From contig CALKWP010000003.1 of assembly GCA_938004075.1 (NCBI GenBank), positions 1 to 8,980 of the forward strand: 8,980 nucleotides of DNA. Direction: 5' to 3'. The notes beneath the pieces were generated by a model. The model did no database searches. It was given only the letters and a program-made list of their open reading frames with translations, and had not been told where the DNA came from. This stretch comes from an uncultured Methanomassiliicoccales archaeon (GTDB taxonomy: Archaea; Thermoplasmatota; Thermoplasmata; SG8-5). Position 1 is the stretch's first letter; each line of letters begins with the position of its first letter. A program made the position numbers and the translations under genes. Shown one piece after another: positions 1-6,083 of the stretch.

Positions 1-516
1 ATGGATGCCGAATGTGTTGTTCGATACCGTGTTATCGTTTATGTTTCCGGTGGTCGAGTTGAAAATGTATATTCCTGCATTGAGCCAGTATTCCCCGGAA
101 TTACCAGTGACATTGCTCACAAGACAATTGCGAATCGTAAAATGAGATGATGAATTGCCGATATAAATCCCGCAACCGGAACTTGAGACATCGATTTCCC
201 AGTTCTCAATTATCCATGGGTTATCCGAGGTTCCGTTCCCGGAGCTGACCGCTTCGGAATTAACGAAATTCAAATCACCGTCAATCCTGATTGAGTCCCT
301 TGCAATTCGATCGGGTTCTGAGAGATCGGCATTAAAGCGGCTGACGTGGTCATGCATTATTGAGCCGCTGTTTGAATAAGAAGAGCCCTTGATTCGGAGA
401 GGGGAAAGTTGCCTTGCAATGGATGGCCCGTATGAGAAGAGGCTTAAAGTTGTTACAATGACTAAAATAGCCAGGAGGAAGGAAATAGCCTTCGAAATTG
501 GGGCGGGTTTTTGCAC
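1..516 (-). CDS. Secreted right-handed beta-helix (NosD-like) protein, N-terminal part, runs off window
   Basis: This minus-strand frame is open from a GTG at 516-514 to the window edge (172 codons, no stop), so the C-terminus is missing. Residues 8-30 form a hydrophobic segment (ISFLLAILVIVTTLSLF) after a short basic N-terminus, which looks like a signal peptide or N-terminal anchor. Around residues 75-110 comes a pattern I associate with archaeal surface beta-helix proteins: I-R-I-D-G-D, then SGNGTSDNPWIIENWEID. It is followed by Asn/Ser/Gly-rich rungs (GIYIGNSSSHFTIRNC, GIYIFNSTTGNINDN). Several N-x-S/T sequons suggest S-layer-style glycosylation. The GTG is chosen because no ATG, GTG or TTG lies in the short in-frame stretch upstream that I checked, and a TATA box is centred about 28 bases before it, which fits a leaderless mRNA. 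The protein is likely exported to the cell surface. Substrate and role are unknown; parallel beta-helices bind or cleave carbohydrates or act as adhesins. The family assignment is from pattern, not from a search. Confidence 0.75.
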   Translation of the reverse strand, partial: MQKPAPISKAISFLLAILVIVTTLSLFSYGPSIARQLSPLRIKGSSYSNSGSIMHDHVSRFNADLSEPDRIARDSIRIDGDLNFVNSEAVSSGNGTSDNPWIIENWEIDVSSSGCGIYIGNSSSHFTIRNCLVSNVTGNSGEYWLNAGIYIFNSTTGNINDNTVSNNTFGIH

Positions 517-537
517 GAGACCGGGGAATAATGTTAT

Positions 538-550
538 AATATATAAAAAT
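538..550 (-). promoter_or_regulatory. TATA-type promoter of the beta-helix gene
   Basis: On the minus strand this stretch reads atttttatatatt, an archaeal TATA box centred near 544, about 28 bases before the GTG at 516. That spacing places the transcription start at or within a few bases of the start codon, so the mRNA is probably leaderless. No Shine-Dalgarno-like sequence precedes the GTG. The surrounding spacer is so AT-rich that chance TATA-like strings are common, which lowers confidence. Confidence 0.5.
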
Positions 551-663
551 ATTGTTATTGATATATAAATAGATTTGGAAAAGTATATATAATAATATGG
601 ATTCTTTTCAAAAAATAGAAAGAAAATGTTAAGTTGATGAAACAATTGAATGATTTCCGCTTA

Positions 664-690
664 TAAAAACTATAGAAGAAAATCCTATTT
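664..690 (-). terminator. Possible T-rich terminator of the hyp operon
   Basis: About 45-70 bases past the hypD stop, the minus strand carries T4 (679-682) and T5 (665-669) runs in an AT-rich context. Archaeal intrinsic termination often relies on such T-tracts without a strong hairpin, and I see no convincing stem here. The call is inferred from composition and position only. Confidence 0.3.
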
Positions 691-732
691 GGGTGAAATT
701 TTTATTTTCAAATCCGGTGAAATTCCATTGAT

Positions 733-1809
733 TTACTTCCTTCTGTATTTGTATTCTATTGAGCATCCACCTTCAAAGCTCACCATGCACGGCCCCACCG
801 GATTGCTCGGGTTGCACACCTTCCCGAACAGTGGGCAGTCCTGGGGGTCCATTTCCCCGCGTAGGACATCGCCGCATTTGCAGCCGGGCGGCTCCTCGTA
901 CTCGCGGGCGTATACCGGGGCCAGGATGTCGGCATATTTCAAGCGGGCATCCCACTTGGCACATTCAGGTTTGAGTTTCAATCCTGTGCCAGGCAATACT
1001 GGAAACCCGCGCCATTTAACATCGCATGGCTCGAAGACCTTCGCCATGGCGGCCTGGGCCTTTAGGTTCCCCTCTGGGGAAACGGCCCTGGTGTAGGCGT
1101 TCTCCACCTCCGCCTCGCCGTTCTTTATCTGGCGGGCCAGCAGGTAGACGCCCATCAGCACATCGAGTGGCTCGAAACCGGCAATGGCCTGGGGGATTCT
1201 GCAATCCCGGGAAAGGAATTCGTACATGTCGGAACCGGTTATCACGCTGACATGGCCCGGTTCAAGCAGGCCCTGAATTTCGACTTTGCCGGATGTGACC
1301 AGTATCCTCAGCGCTTCGGGAATGGTGCGGTGGCAGCATAGCACCGAGAAGTTGTCCGGGGGATTGTCCAGCAGGATGCTGGCGGTTGCCGGCGCTGTTG
1401 TTTCGAAACCCACAGCAATGAAAACAACATCATTCTCGATTTTCTGGGCCAGTTCCACAGCTTCATTGATACCATAGACAATGCGCACATCGGCGCCTTC
1501 GCCCTTCGCCCTTAGCAGTGAACCTGAGTCAGAGGGAACTTTCAGCATGTCGCCGAATATGGCGATTGTCTTTCCGGCGCGGGCAAGGGCCAGCGTCTCC
1601 TCAATCTCCTGCGGTGTGGTGACGCACACCGGGCAGCCGGGGCCCTGGCGGACTTCCACACCTACTTCTGCCAGCATGTCGATGAGGCCGTGTTTCACCA
1701 GCGTGTCCTGGTGGGTGCCGCAGACGTGCATTATGCGGATGCGCTGGTCCATATCCCTGATTTTGGTGATTATCTTTTCTGCCATGGCGCGATCGCGGAG
1801 TTCGAACAT
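733..1809 (-). CDS. hypD: HypD, [NiFe]-hydrogenase Fe-S maturation protein
   Basis: HypD is a cytoplasmic [4Fe-4S] protein that, with HypC, forms the scaffold on which the Fe(CN)2CO group of [NiFe] hydrogenases is built; it takes cyanide from HypE. The 358-residue length is normal for the family. Signature motifs appear in order: MHVCGTH (Cys30, His33), GPGCPVC (Cys59, Cys62), FGDMLKVP near 85-92, GFETTAP near 134-140, EPGHVSVI near 183-190 and GFEPLD near 211. The C-terminal cysteine-rich cluster region follows (GCKCG at 309, CPLFGKVC at 325-332, GPCMVS at 339, EGGC at 346-349). The ATG directly abuts the hypA stop (TAG then ATG), and a GGAGG-type ribosome site lies inside the end of hypA, so translation is likely coupled. 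It is the last gene of the hyp operon. Nothing is missing; the assignment is secure. Confidence 0.97.
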   Translation of the reverse strand: MFELRDRAMAEKIITKIRDMDQRIRIMHVCGTHQDTLVKHGLIDMLAEVGVEVRQGPGCPVCVTTPQEIEETLALARAGKTIAIFGDMLKVPSDSGSLLRAKGEGADVRIVYGINEAVELAQKIENDVVFIAVGFETTAPATASILLDNPPDNFSVLCCHRTIPEALRILVTSGKVEIQGLLEPGHVSVITGSDMYEFLSRDCRIPQAIAGFEPLDVLMGVYLLARQIKNGEAEVENAYTRAVSPEGNLKAQAAMAKVFEPCDVKWRGFPVLPGTGLKLKPECAKWDARLKYADILAPVYAREYEEPPGCKCGDVLRGEMDPQDCPLFGKVCNPSNPVGPCMVSFEGGCSIEYKYRRK

Positions 1810-2193
1810 CTAATCCTCCAGTTCCATCCTGATGTTCTTGACCGTGCATTCCCTCCCCCTGACAATCTCCACTGGCCCGCCGCATTCCGGGCATTTGAAA
1901 ACAGGCGCCATGAGTTGGTGATACACTTCCGATTCTGCGGTTTTCATCGGCCCGATGAATCCGCATTTCTCGCATTTGACTTCCGCATGGATTGATGAGA
2001 TTTTCAAAGAATCGGGAGAAATCTTCGGTTCTGTTTCCACAAGCGCCTGGAAGCCGAACTGCAGCGCGTCATGTGAGAGGAAAGTCAGCTCGCCCACTTC
2101 AAGGTTTATTTCTGTGACCTTGATGACGGCGCGCTTCTGCATCTCGGCCTTGACCAGCTGGACTACCGATTGGATCATGGAAAATTCATGCAT
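1810..2193 (-). CDS. hypA: HypA, nickel metallochaperone
   Basis: HypA is a small cytoplasmic zinc protein that, with HypB, inserts nickel into the large subunit of [NiFe] hydrogenases. The 127-residue product begins MHEFSMIQSV. The N-terminal Met-His-Glu is the family's nickel site (His2), so the ATG at 2193 is firmly set. The structural zinc site is Cys74-x2-Cys77 and Cys101-x2-Cys104, with a 23-residue spacer between the pairs. It overlaps the end of hypC by 8 bases (ATGCATGA), and hypD begins in the base next to its stop. A GGAGG-type site lies upstream inside hypC. This tight packing implies co-translation of hypC, hypA and hypD. Confidence 0.97.
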   Translation of the reverse strand: MHEFSMIQSVVQLVKAEMQKRAVIKVTEINLEVGELTFLSHDALQFGFQALVETEPKISPDSLKISSIHAEVKCEKCGFIGPMKTAESEVYHQLMAPVFKCPECGGPVEIVRGRECTVKNIRMELED

Positions 2194-2419
2194 CCGGGGC
2201 GCCTCCGGCCTCCAGCATCTCGTCCCAGAGCGCTAGAGTTTCCAGGGCATCGGCCTCGGAAAGCGTCCGGATGGCGAACCCCGCGTGCACCAACACCCAA
2301 TCGCCGATTTTCACGTCCACCAAGGAGACATTGGCCGTGTTGGTGACGCCTTCGGAATACTGGACTTTGGCCTTGCCATCCGAAATCTCGATGACCTTAC
2401 CGGGAATCGCCAAGCAGAT
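2186..2419 (-). CDS. hypC: HypC, hydrogenase maturation chaperone, with probable ATC start codon
   Basis: HypC (HypC/HupF family, OB-fold) binds HypD and carries Fe(CN)2CO to the hydrogenase large subunit. Its N-terminal Met-Cys (Cys2, exposed after Met removal) is the essential ligand. The only conventional start here is TTG at 2413-2411, giving a protein that begins M-A-I-P-G-K-V and lacks the cysteine. The two codons before it are ATC (2419-2417) and TGC, so reading from ATC gives the textbook M-C-L-A-I-P-G-K-V, 77 residues. A perfect GGAGG at 2432-2428 lies 8 bases before ATC but 14 before TTG. An in-frame TAG at 2434-2432 rules out a longer start, and the codons between it and ATC (GAG GCG GTT ACA) contain no start. 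The conserved VHAGFAI segment, which holds the second functional residue, a His, is intact. The gene overlaps hypF by 23 bases and hypA by 8. A sequencing error turning ATG into ATC is the alternative. Confidence 0.93.
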   Translation of the reverse strand: MCLAIPGKVIEISDGKAKVQYSEGVTNTANVSLVDVKIGDWVLVHAGFAIRTLSEADALETLALWDEMLEAGGAPDA

Positions 2420-4577
2420 TGTAACCGCCTCCTACCAATTGACCGAAGCTCACGCCCCCGTCACCGTTGGGCACACACCCATGGATTATGAATTTTACCC
2501 CTCTTTCATCAAGTTTTTCCTGAAGGATATCGTTGATGGCCAGGTTGTAGGAGACGCCGCCGGTGAACCCGAGATGCTCACCGGGATTCGCGGCTTCGAC
2601 GAGGCCTTCAAAAAGCGCGTCGGTGAAGGACCTGGCAATGTTTGCTGTGTCCTTCTGCCCGGGAATTTTTCCAGGTTTCGAGACCTCAGCCAGCTGGGCG
2701 AATAATCCAGGGGTGTCCACGGTTCCGGATTTAACATCTGCATGGAATTCATGGATTGCATTGCCCCTGCGGATGTACGGCTCCAGCTTCATTGCGGGTT
2801 CGCCATCGTAGGTCATGACATCGCATATTCCCAGCCAGCATGAAAGGGCGTCCAGCACTCGGCCGGTACTGGAGGTTTTCACGCTGATTTTCATCATTCC
2901 ATGAAGAACCTCAGCCTCATTGCCGGTGAAGTATGGCTGCTCCAAGCCAAGCATATTCGTGATCGCAAAAATCATCCGCCGGGGGTCCTCGACCGCCTTG
3001 TCGCCGCCAAGGAGGGGGATGTAGGCCAGGCGGCCAGACCTGGCGAAATTGCCGCCTTTGACATTCAGTATTTCCCCGCCCCATACCTGGCTATCGGTTC
3101 CATAGCCGGTTCCGTCACATGCCAGTACCGTGAGCTCGTCCAATCCATGCTCGGCAGCAAGGCCGAACGCATGCGCGGCATGGTGCTGAACCTCGATTGC
3201 CGGCACGCTCCATTCCTCGGCCAGACGCTTGCCGACATTCCGGCTGGAGTATCGGGGGTGCAGGTCCATGATGACCGCCTCCGGCTTCTGGATGCCATAC
3301 AATTTCATGAGATGTTTTATTGCCGATTCCAGGAATTGGGATGTTTCATACCGGCTGATGTCGCCGATGTGCTGGGTCATTATCGCCTTACCGCCAACTG
3401 ATATCGCGCCTGTGTTGTTCATGTCCGCGCCCACCGCAACGAGCGTCCGGTTATGCGGTAACGGGAGCGGGTTCGGAACATGGCCACGGGACTTGCGAAT
3501 GAAGAACTGGCCATCGCGGTAAGGCACCATCACAGAATCATCCGTGCGATTGATGATTCTTCGGTTGTGAATCAGGAAAACGTCTGCGGCCAGTTTCATT
3601 ATTTCATCATCGTTTATGGCCATCGGCTCGCCAGGGACATTGCCGGATGTCATTATCAGCGCGTCTGAATTCAACTTGCTGAACAGCATGTGATGCAAAC
3701 CGCTGTAAGGCAGGTAAAGACCGATTCGGTCCAGGCCGGGGGCGGTGTCGTCCAATGCGTTGCCGATTCGGTCGAGGAGGACTATGGGCCTGGCTGTGGA
3801 TGCCAATAATTTCTTGTCATGCTCTGAAACATGAGCGTATTTTCTTGCTGCATCAATGTCCTTCACCATCACAGCAAGCGGCTTCTGGGAACGGTTGAAG
3901 CGTTCCCTTAAACGCGCAACCTCGGATGGCAAGCACACGATATGAGTGCCGCCCCAGCTCTTGATGGCTCCGACCTTGCCGGAATTTATGGCCATGGCAA
4001 AGATGCCGATCGGGTCATTGGTGGGAACGCCTTCCAGCCTGTATCTGGGGCCGCAGTCCGGGCATGAAGTCGTTTGAGCGTGGAACCGCCTATCCAGCGG
4101 ATTGGCGTATTCAGATTGGCATGATTTGCACATCGGAAAGTCAGACATGGATGTGTTGGGCCGGTCGTATGGAAGATCGGCTATAACGGAAAATCTGGCA
4201 TCGCAGTTCGTGCAGTTGATGAACGGATAATCTTTTCTTCTGTCTCCCGGCCGAAAAAGTTCTGCCAGGCAATCCGGGCAGATGGCCGAATCCGGCGGAA
4301 GCGGAGAATTTCGGCTTCCCGTGCTGCTCTGGATTATTTGGAATTCATAATCCGGCTCCGCGCAATCTTCAATCGTGAAACCATCTAATTTTGCCAACGG
4401 AGGCAATGCTTCTTTCAATGCGTTCATGAAAAGATCGGGATTCCCATCAATGACTACTTCAACATTGGAGCCGGTGTTTAGGACATGGCCTTTGAGCCCC
4501 ATCACCCTTGCCACGCGGTAAACCGTCGGCCTGAATCCCACGCCCTGGACGATGCCGCGCACCACTATCCTGGGCAT
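2397..4577 (-). CDS. hypF: HypF, carbamoyltransferase of hydrogenase maturation
   Basis: HypF takes the carbamoyl group from carbamoyl phosphate, activates it as an adenylate and passes it to the C-terminal cysteine of HypE, where it becomes the cyanide ligand. The 726 residues show the full family architecture. First is an acylphosphatase domain (residues 1-90; VRGIVQGVGFRP with Arg16). Next are two zinc-finger pairs (Cys100/103/122/125 and Cys150/153/172/175; PFINCTNC, DRRFHAQ). A YrdC-like domain follows (about 185-370; SWGGTH, SGNVPGEPM at 311-319). Last is a Kae1-like domain (about 378-720; QHIGDISRY, MDLHPRY, VQHHAAH with His465 and His469, ACDGTGYG near 487, FTGGVSYN, PNGDGG). Some positions differ from the commonest consensus (NCTNCDARF rather than NCTNCGPRF). 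The ATG is 7 bases after the hypB stop. No HypE gene is in the window. Confidence 0.97.
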   Translation of the reverse strand: MPRIVVRGIVQGVGFRPTVYRVARVMGLKGHVLNTGSNVEVVIDGNPDLFMNALKEALPPLAKLDGFTIEDCAEPDYEFQIIQSSTGSRNSPLPPDSAICPDCLAELFRPGDRRKDYPFINCTNCDARFSVIADLPYDRPNTSMSDFPMCKSCQSEYANPLDRRFHAQTTSCPDCGPRYRLEGVPTNDPIGIFAMAINSGKVGAIKSWGGTHIVCLPSEVARLRERFNRSQKPLAVMVKDIDAARKYAHVSEHDKKLLASTARPIVLLDRIGNALDDTAPGLDRIGLYLPYSGLHHMLFSKLNSDALIMTSGNVPGEPMAINDDEIMKLAADVFLIHNRRIINRTDDSVMVPYRDGQFFIRKSRGHVPNPLPLPHNRTLVAVGADMNNTGAISVGGKAIMTQHIGDISRYETSQFLESAIKHLMKLYGIQKPEAVIMDLHPRYSSRNVGKRLAEEWSVPAIEVQHHAAHAFGLAAEHGLDELTVLACDGTGYGTDSQVWGGEILNVKGGNFARSGRLAYIPLLGGDKAVEDPRRMIFAITNMLGLEQPYFTGNEAEVLHGMMKISVKTSSTGRVLDALSCWLGICDVMTYDGEPAMKLEPYIRRGNAIHEFHADVKSGTVDTPGLFAQLAEVSKPGKIPGQKDTANIARSFTDALFEGLVEAANPGEHLGFTGGVSYNLAINDILQEKLDERGVKFIIHGCVPNGDGGVSFGQLVGGGYNLLGDSR
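2428..2432 (-). promoter_or_regulatory. Shine-Dalgarno site that decides the hypC start
   Basis: The minus strand reads GGAGG, a full match to the anti-Shine-Dalgarno core of archaeal 16S rRNA, within the last codons of hypF. The spacer to the ATC at 2419-2417 is 8 bases, a typical distance. The spacer to the TTG at 2413 is 14 bases, which is long. It therefore supports initiation at ATC, keeping Cys2 of HypC. Confidence 0.7.
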
Positions 4578-4584
4578 GTGGCCA

Positions 4585-5235
4585 TCACAGCCCCATTTCC
4601 TTCAGGAGCGCGTCCAGGCCGATGCACTGCCTGGCATCCGTGAGGCAGACCGGTATGTGCGGGTTTATCCGGGCGGCATCCGCCTTCAGCACCTTCACAT
4701 CGACTTCCATGGCCTGGGCGAGCCCTATCTTGTTGATGATGATTATATCGGAACTGCCCATGAGTGTGGGGTGCTTGCGTATCATGTCGTCGCCCTCCGT
4801 CACGGAAACGACTGTTATCCGGGTCTTGCTGCCGAGTTGGAAATCCGCCGGGCACACCAGGTTCCCAACATTCTCGATGAAAAGCACGTCGATGTTCTCG
4901 AGGTCAAGCTTCTCCAGCGCATGGTCCACCATATGGGCGTCCAGATGGCATTCCTTGCCTGTGTTGATGTTCACAACTTGCATGCCGTGGGCACTGAAGC
5001 GGCGATAATCGTCATCGCCGGCAACGTCCCCGGCGATGGCTGCGCATCTCAATCCCTTGGACTGAAGGATGTCAGCCAGTTTTTCAATAAGAAGGGTCTT
5101 TCCGGAGCCGATGGCGCCCAGGAAATCGAATGATTTGATGCCGTGTTTCTCAAGCAGTGCCGCATTGTCCTCTGCAATCCTTTTATTGGCGGCCAGCAAG
5201 TCCGCGCCCATTTCAACGTCGCATGTTTTGTGCAT
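4585..5235 (-). CDS. hypB: HypB, nickel-insertion GTPase of hydrogenase maturation
   Basis: HypB is a SIMIBI-class GTPase that, with HypA, loads nickel into [NiFe] hydrogenase. From the ATG at 5235 it has 216 residues, the size of archaeal HypB proteins, which lack the bacterial His-rich N-terminus; the bacterial CxxCGC nickel site is also absent. The P-loop is GAIGSGKT (residues 40-47). The inter-subunit metal site is GKECHLDA (Cys96, His97) and ENVGNLVCP (Cys128). VTEGDD lies at 145-150. The expected NKxD guanine-recognition motif reads N-K-I-G (168-171), so the Asp is replaced by Gly. The start at 5235 is preferred over an in-frame ATG at 5295: homologues start near this Met, and a strong TATA box at 5261-5270 lies inside the extension. 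This is the first gene of the operon hypB-hypF-hypC-hypA-hypD. Confidence 0.95.
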   Translation of the reverse strand: MHKTCDVEMGADLLAANKRIAEDNAALLEKHGIKSFDFLGAIGSGKTLLIEKLADILQSKGLRCAAIAGDVAGDDDYRRFSAHGMQVVNINTGKECHLDAHMVDHALEKLDLENIDVLFIENVGNLVCPADFQLGSKTRITVVSVTEGDDMIRKHPTLMGSSDIIIINKIGLAQAMEVDVKVLKADAARINPHIPVCLTDARQCIGLDALLKEMGL

Positions 5236-5258
5236 GGTATCGGCGTTACAAAGTTGGG

Positions 5259-5280
5259 AGCATATATAACCTTTTTCTGG
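5259..5280 (-). promoter_or_regulatory. Promoter (BRE and TATA box) of the hyp operon
   Basis: The minus strand reads gaaaaagg followed by ttatatat, a purine-rich BRE-like element followed by a near-ideal archaeal TATA box centred near 5265. This is about 30 bases before the ATG of hypB at 5235, so the leader would be absent or only a few bases long. It presumably drives all five hyp genes, since no other clear promoter gap exists between them. Confidence 0.6.
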
Positions 5281-5310
5281 CCGTATCCCGTTCATGCCAG
5301 CGATGGTAAG

Positions 5311-5318
5311 TATTTATA
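5311..5318 (+). promoter_or_regulatory. TATA box of the KaiC-like ATPase gene
   Basis: The plus strand reads tatttata, centred about 35 bases before the ATG at 5350, giving a predicted transcript start near 5340 and a short leader. Just before the ATG, gtgatc (5342-5347) matches the 3' half of the GGAGGTGATC Shine-Dalgarno consensus. An 11-base near-palindrome (caatggcattg, 5323-5333) lies between the TATA box and the start and could be an operator; this is speculative. Confidence 0.5.
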
Positions 5319-5349
5319 GTTCCAATGGCATTGCGGGTTTAGTGATCGC

Positions 5350-6051
5350 ATGAAGAAGATGAAGACATACATCGAGGGTTTTGACGATATACTGGGCGGA
5401 GGAATTCCAGAAGGTCACGTTGTCCTTATCTGCGGAACTCCCGGTTCCATGAAGACTTCTGTCGCCTACAGCATCATGTATGAGAATGCGAAGCGCGAGG
5501 GTTACAAGGGACTCTACATTTCGCTGGAAGAGAGCTACGAAGGCCTCAAAGGAGCCATGCTGGACCTGGAGATGAAAGATATCGACAAACTTCCTGTATT
5601 CATGATTGACGTTGGAAAGATAAGGAAGGCGCACCCCGAGAAGGAAGCGGACGGCGCATGGATTGACATCCTAACGAAATACATCAAGAAGAGGGTGGAT
5701 GAAGATGACTTCGATATCATTGTCATCGACTCGCTGGCTGCGTTGTACTCGCTCACCAGGCTTGAGAATCCAAGAGCGGAGCTGTTCCATTTCATGAGAT
5801 TCCTGAAGGAGCTCGGGCCGACCGTGTTCCTGATATCCGAGATAAGCCACGGCAACACCAAACTTGTGGCGAATGACGAGGATTTCCTGGCAGACGGCAT
5901 AATCCACCTAAAAATGCATGAGGTCGGCGACAGCGATGTCCAGCTCAGGATTAACTGCGTCAAGATGAGGCGCACGAAGCATCAGAGGGGCTGGATGCGG
6001 CTGATGCATGATTCCAACGGATTCACTGTGACGCCCATAATCTCAGATTGA
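5350..6051 (+). CDS. Single-domain KaiC-like / RecA-superfamily ATPase
   Basis: The 233-residue product is a single KaiC-type ATPase domain, cytoplasmic with no membrane segment. It opens with the KaiC-like IEGFDDILGGGIPEGHVVLI. The Walker A loop is GTPGSMKT (29-36), with Lys35 and Thr36 kept but Met34 where most P-loops have Gly. The Glu pair EE at 60-61 (SLEESYEG) fits the catalytic glutamates of KaiC relatives, and Walker B is IIVIDS (123-128). The end, residues 200-233, is ordinary for the family (KMRRTKHQRGW). Archaea carry many such stand-alone KaiC homologues; some are linked to signalling, motility or gas vesicle control, but the neighbours here do not indicate a role. It lacks a second KaiC domain, so a circadian function is not implied. 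It is divergent from hypB across 114 bases and converges on topA with a 32-base gap. Confidence 0.85.
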   Translation: MKKMKTYIEGFDDILGGGIPEGHVVLICGTPGSMKTSVAYSIMYENAKREGYKGLYISLEESYEGLKGAMLDLEMKDIDKLPVFMIDVGKIRKAHPEKEADGAWIDILTKYIKKRVDEDDFDIIVIDSLAALYSLTRLENPRAELFHFMRFLKELGPTVFLISEISHGNTKLVANDEDFLADGIIHLKMHEVGDSDVQLRINCVKMRRTKHQRGWMRLMHDSNGFTVTPIISD

Positions 6052-6083
6052 GAATGTCGCATCATTCGGCCAGAGGGAGTTGA

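Larger units (their letters stand above)
517..732. other. AT-rich intergenic spacer between hypD and the beta-helix gene
   Basis: This 216-base spacer is strikingly AT-rich compared with the flanking genes. It holds the promoter of the beta-helix gene on its left side and T-runs on the minus strand just past hypD. A nine-base direct repeat (ggtgaaatt at 692-700 and 716-724) is present. A plus-strand frame that starts at 650 runs into the hypD antisense strand and is not credible as a gene. I see no RNA gene here. Confidence 0.6.

Noticed and set aside
692..724. Nine-base direct repeat ggtgaaatt (692-700 and 716-724) next to hypD
   Set aside because: There are only two copies in a low-complexity AT-rich spacer, with no sign of a CRISPR array or mobile-element ends.
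650..1096. Plus-strand open frame beginning in the AT-rich spacer and crossing the end of hypD
   Set aside because: It is antisense to the conserved cysteine-rich end of hypD, and its composition changes abruptly at the hypD boundary, so it is not a real gene.
4552..5133. Plus-strand open frame (193 codons) antisense to hypB
   Set aside because: It mirrors hypB codon for codon, has no ribosome site or promoter, and its product matches no family I know.
5236..5295. N-terminal extension of HypB to an ATG at 5295
   Set aside because: The extension contains the operon's BRE/TATA promoter, and HypB homologues start near the Met at 5235.
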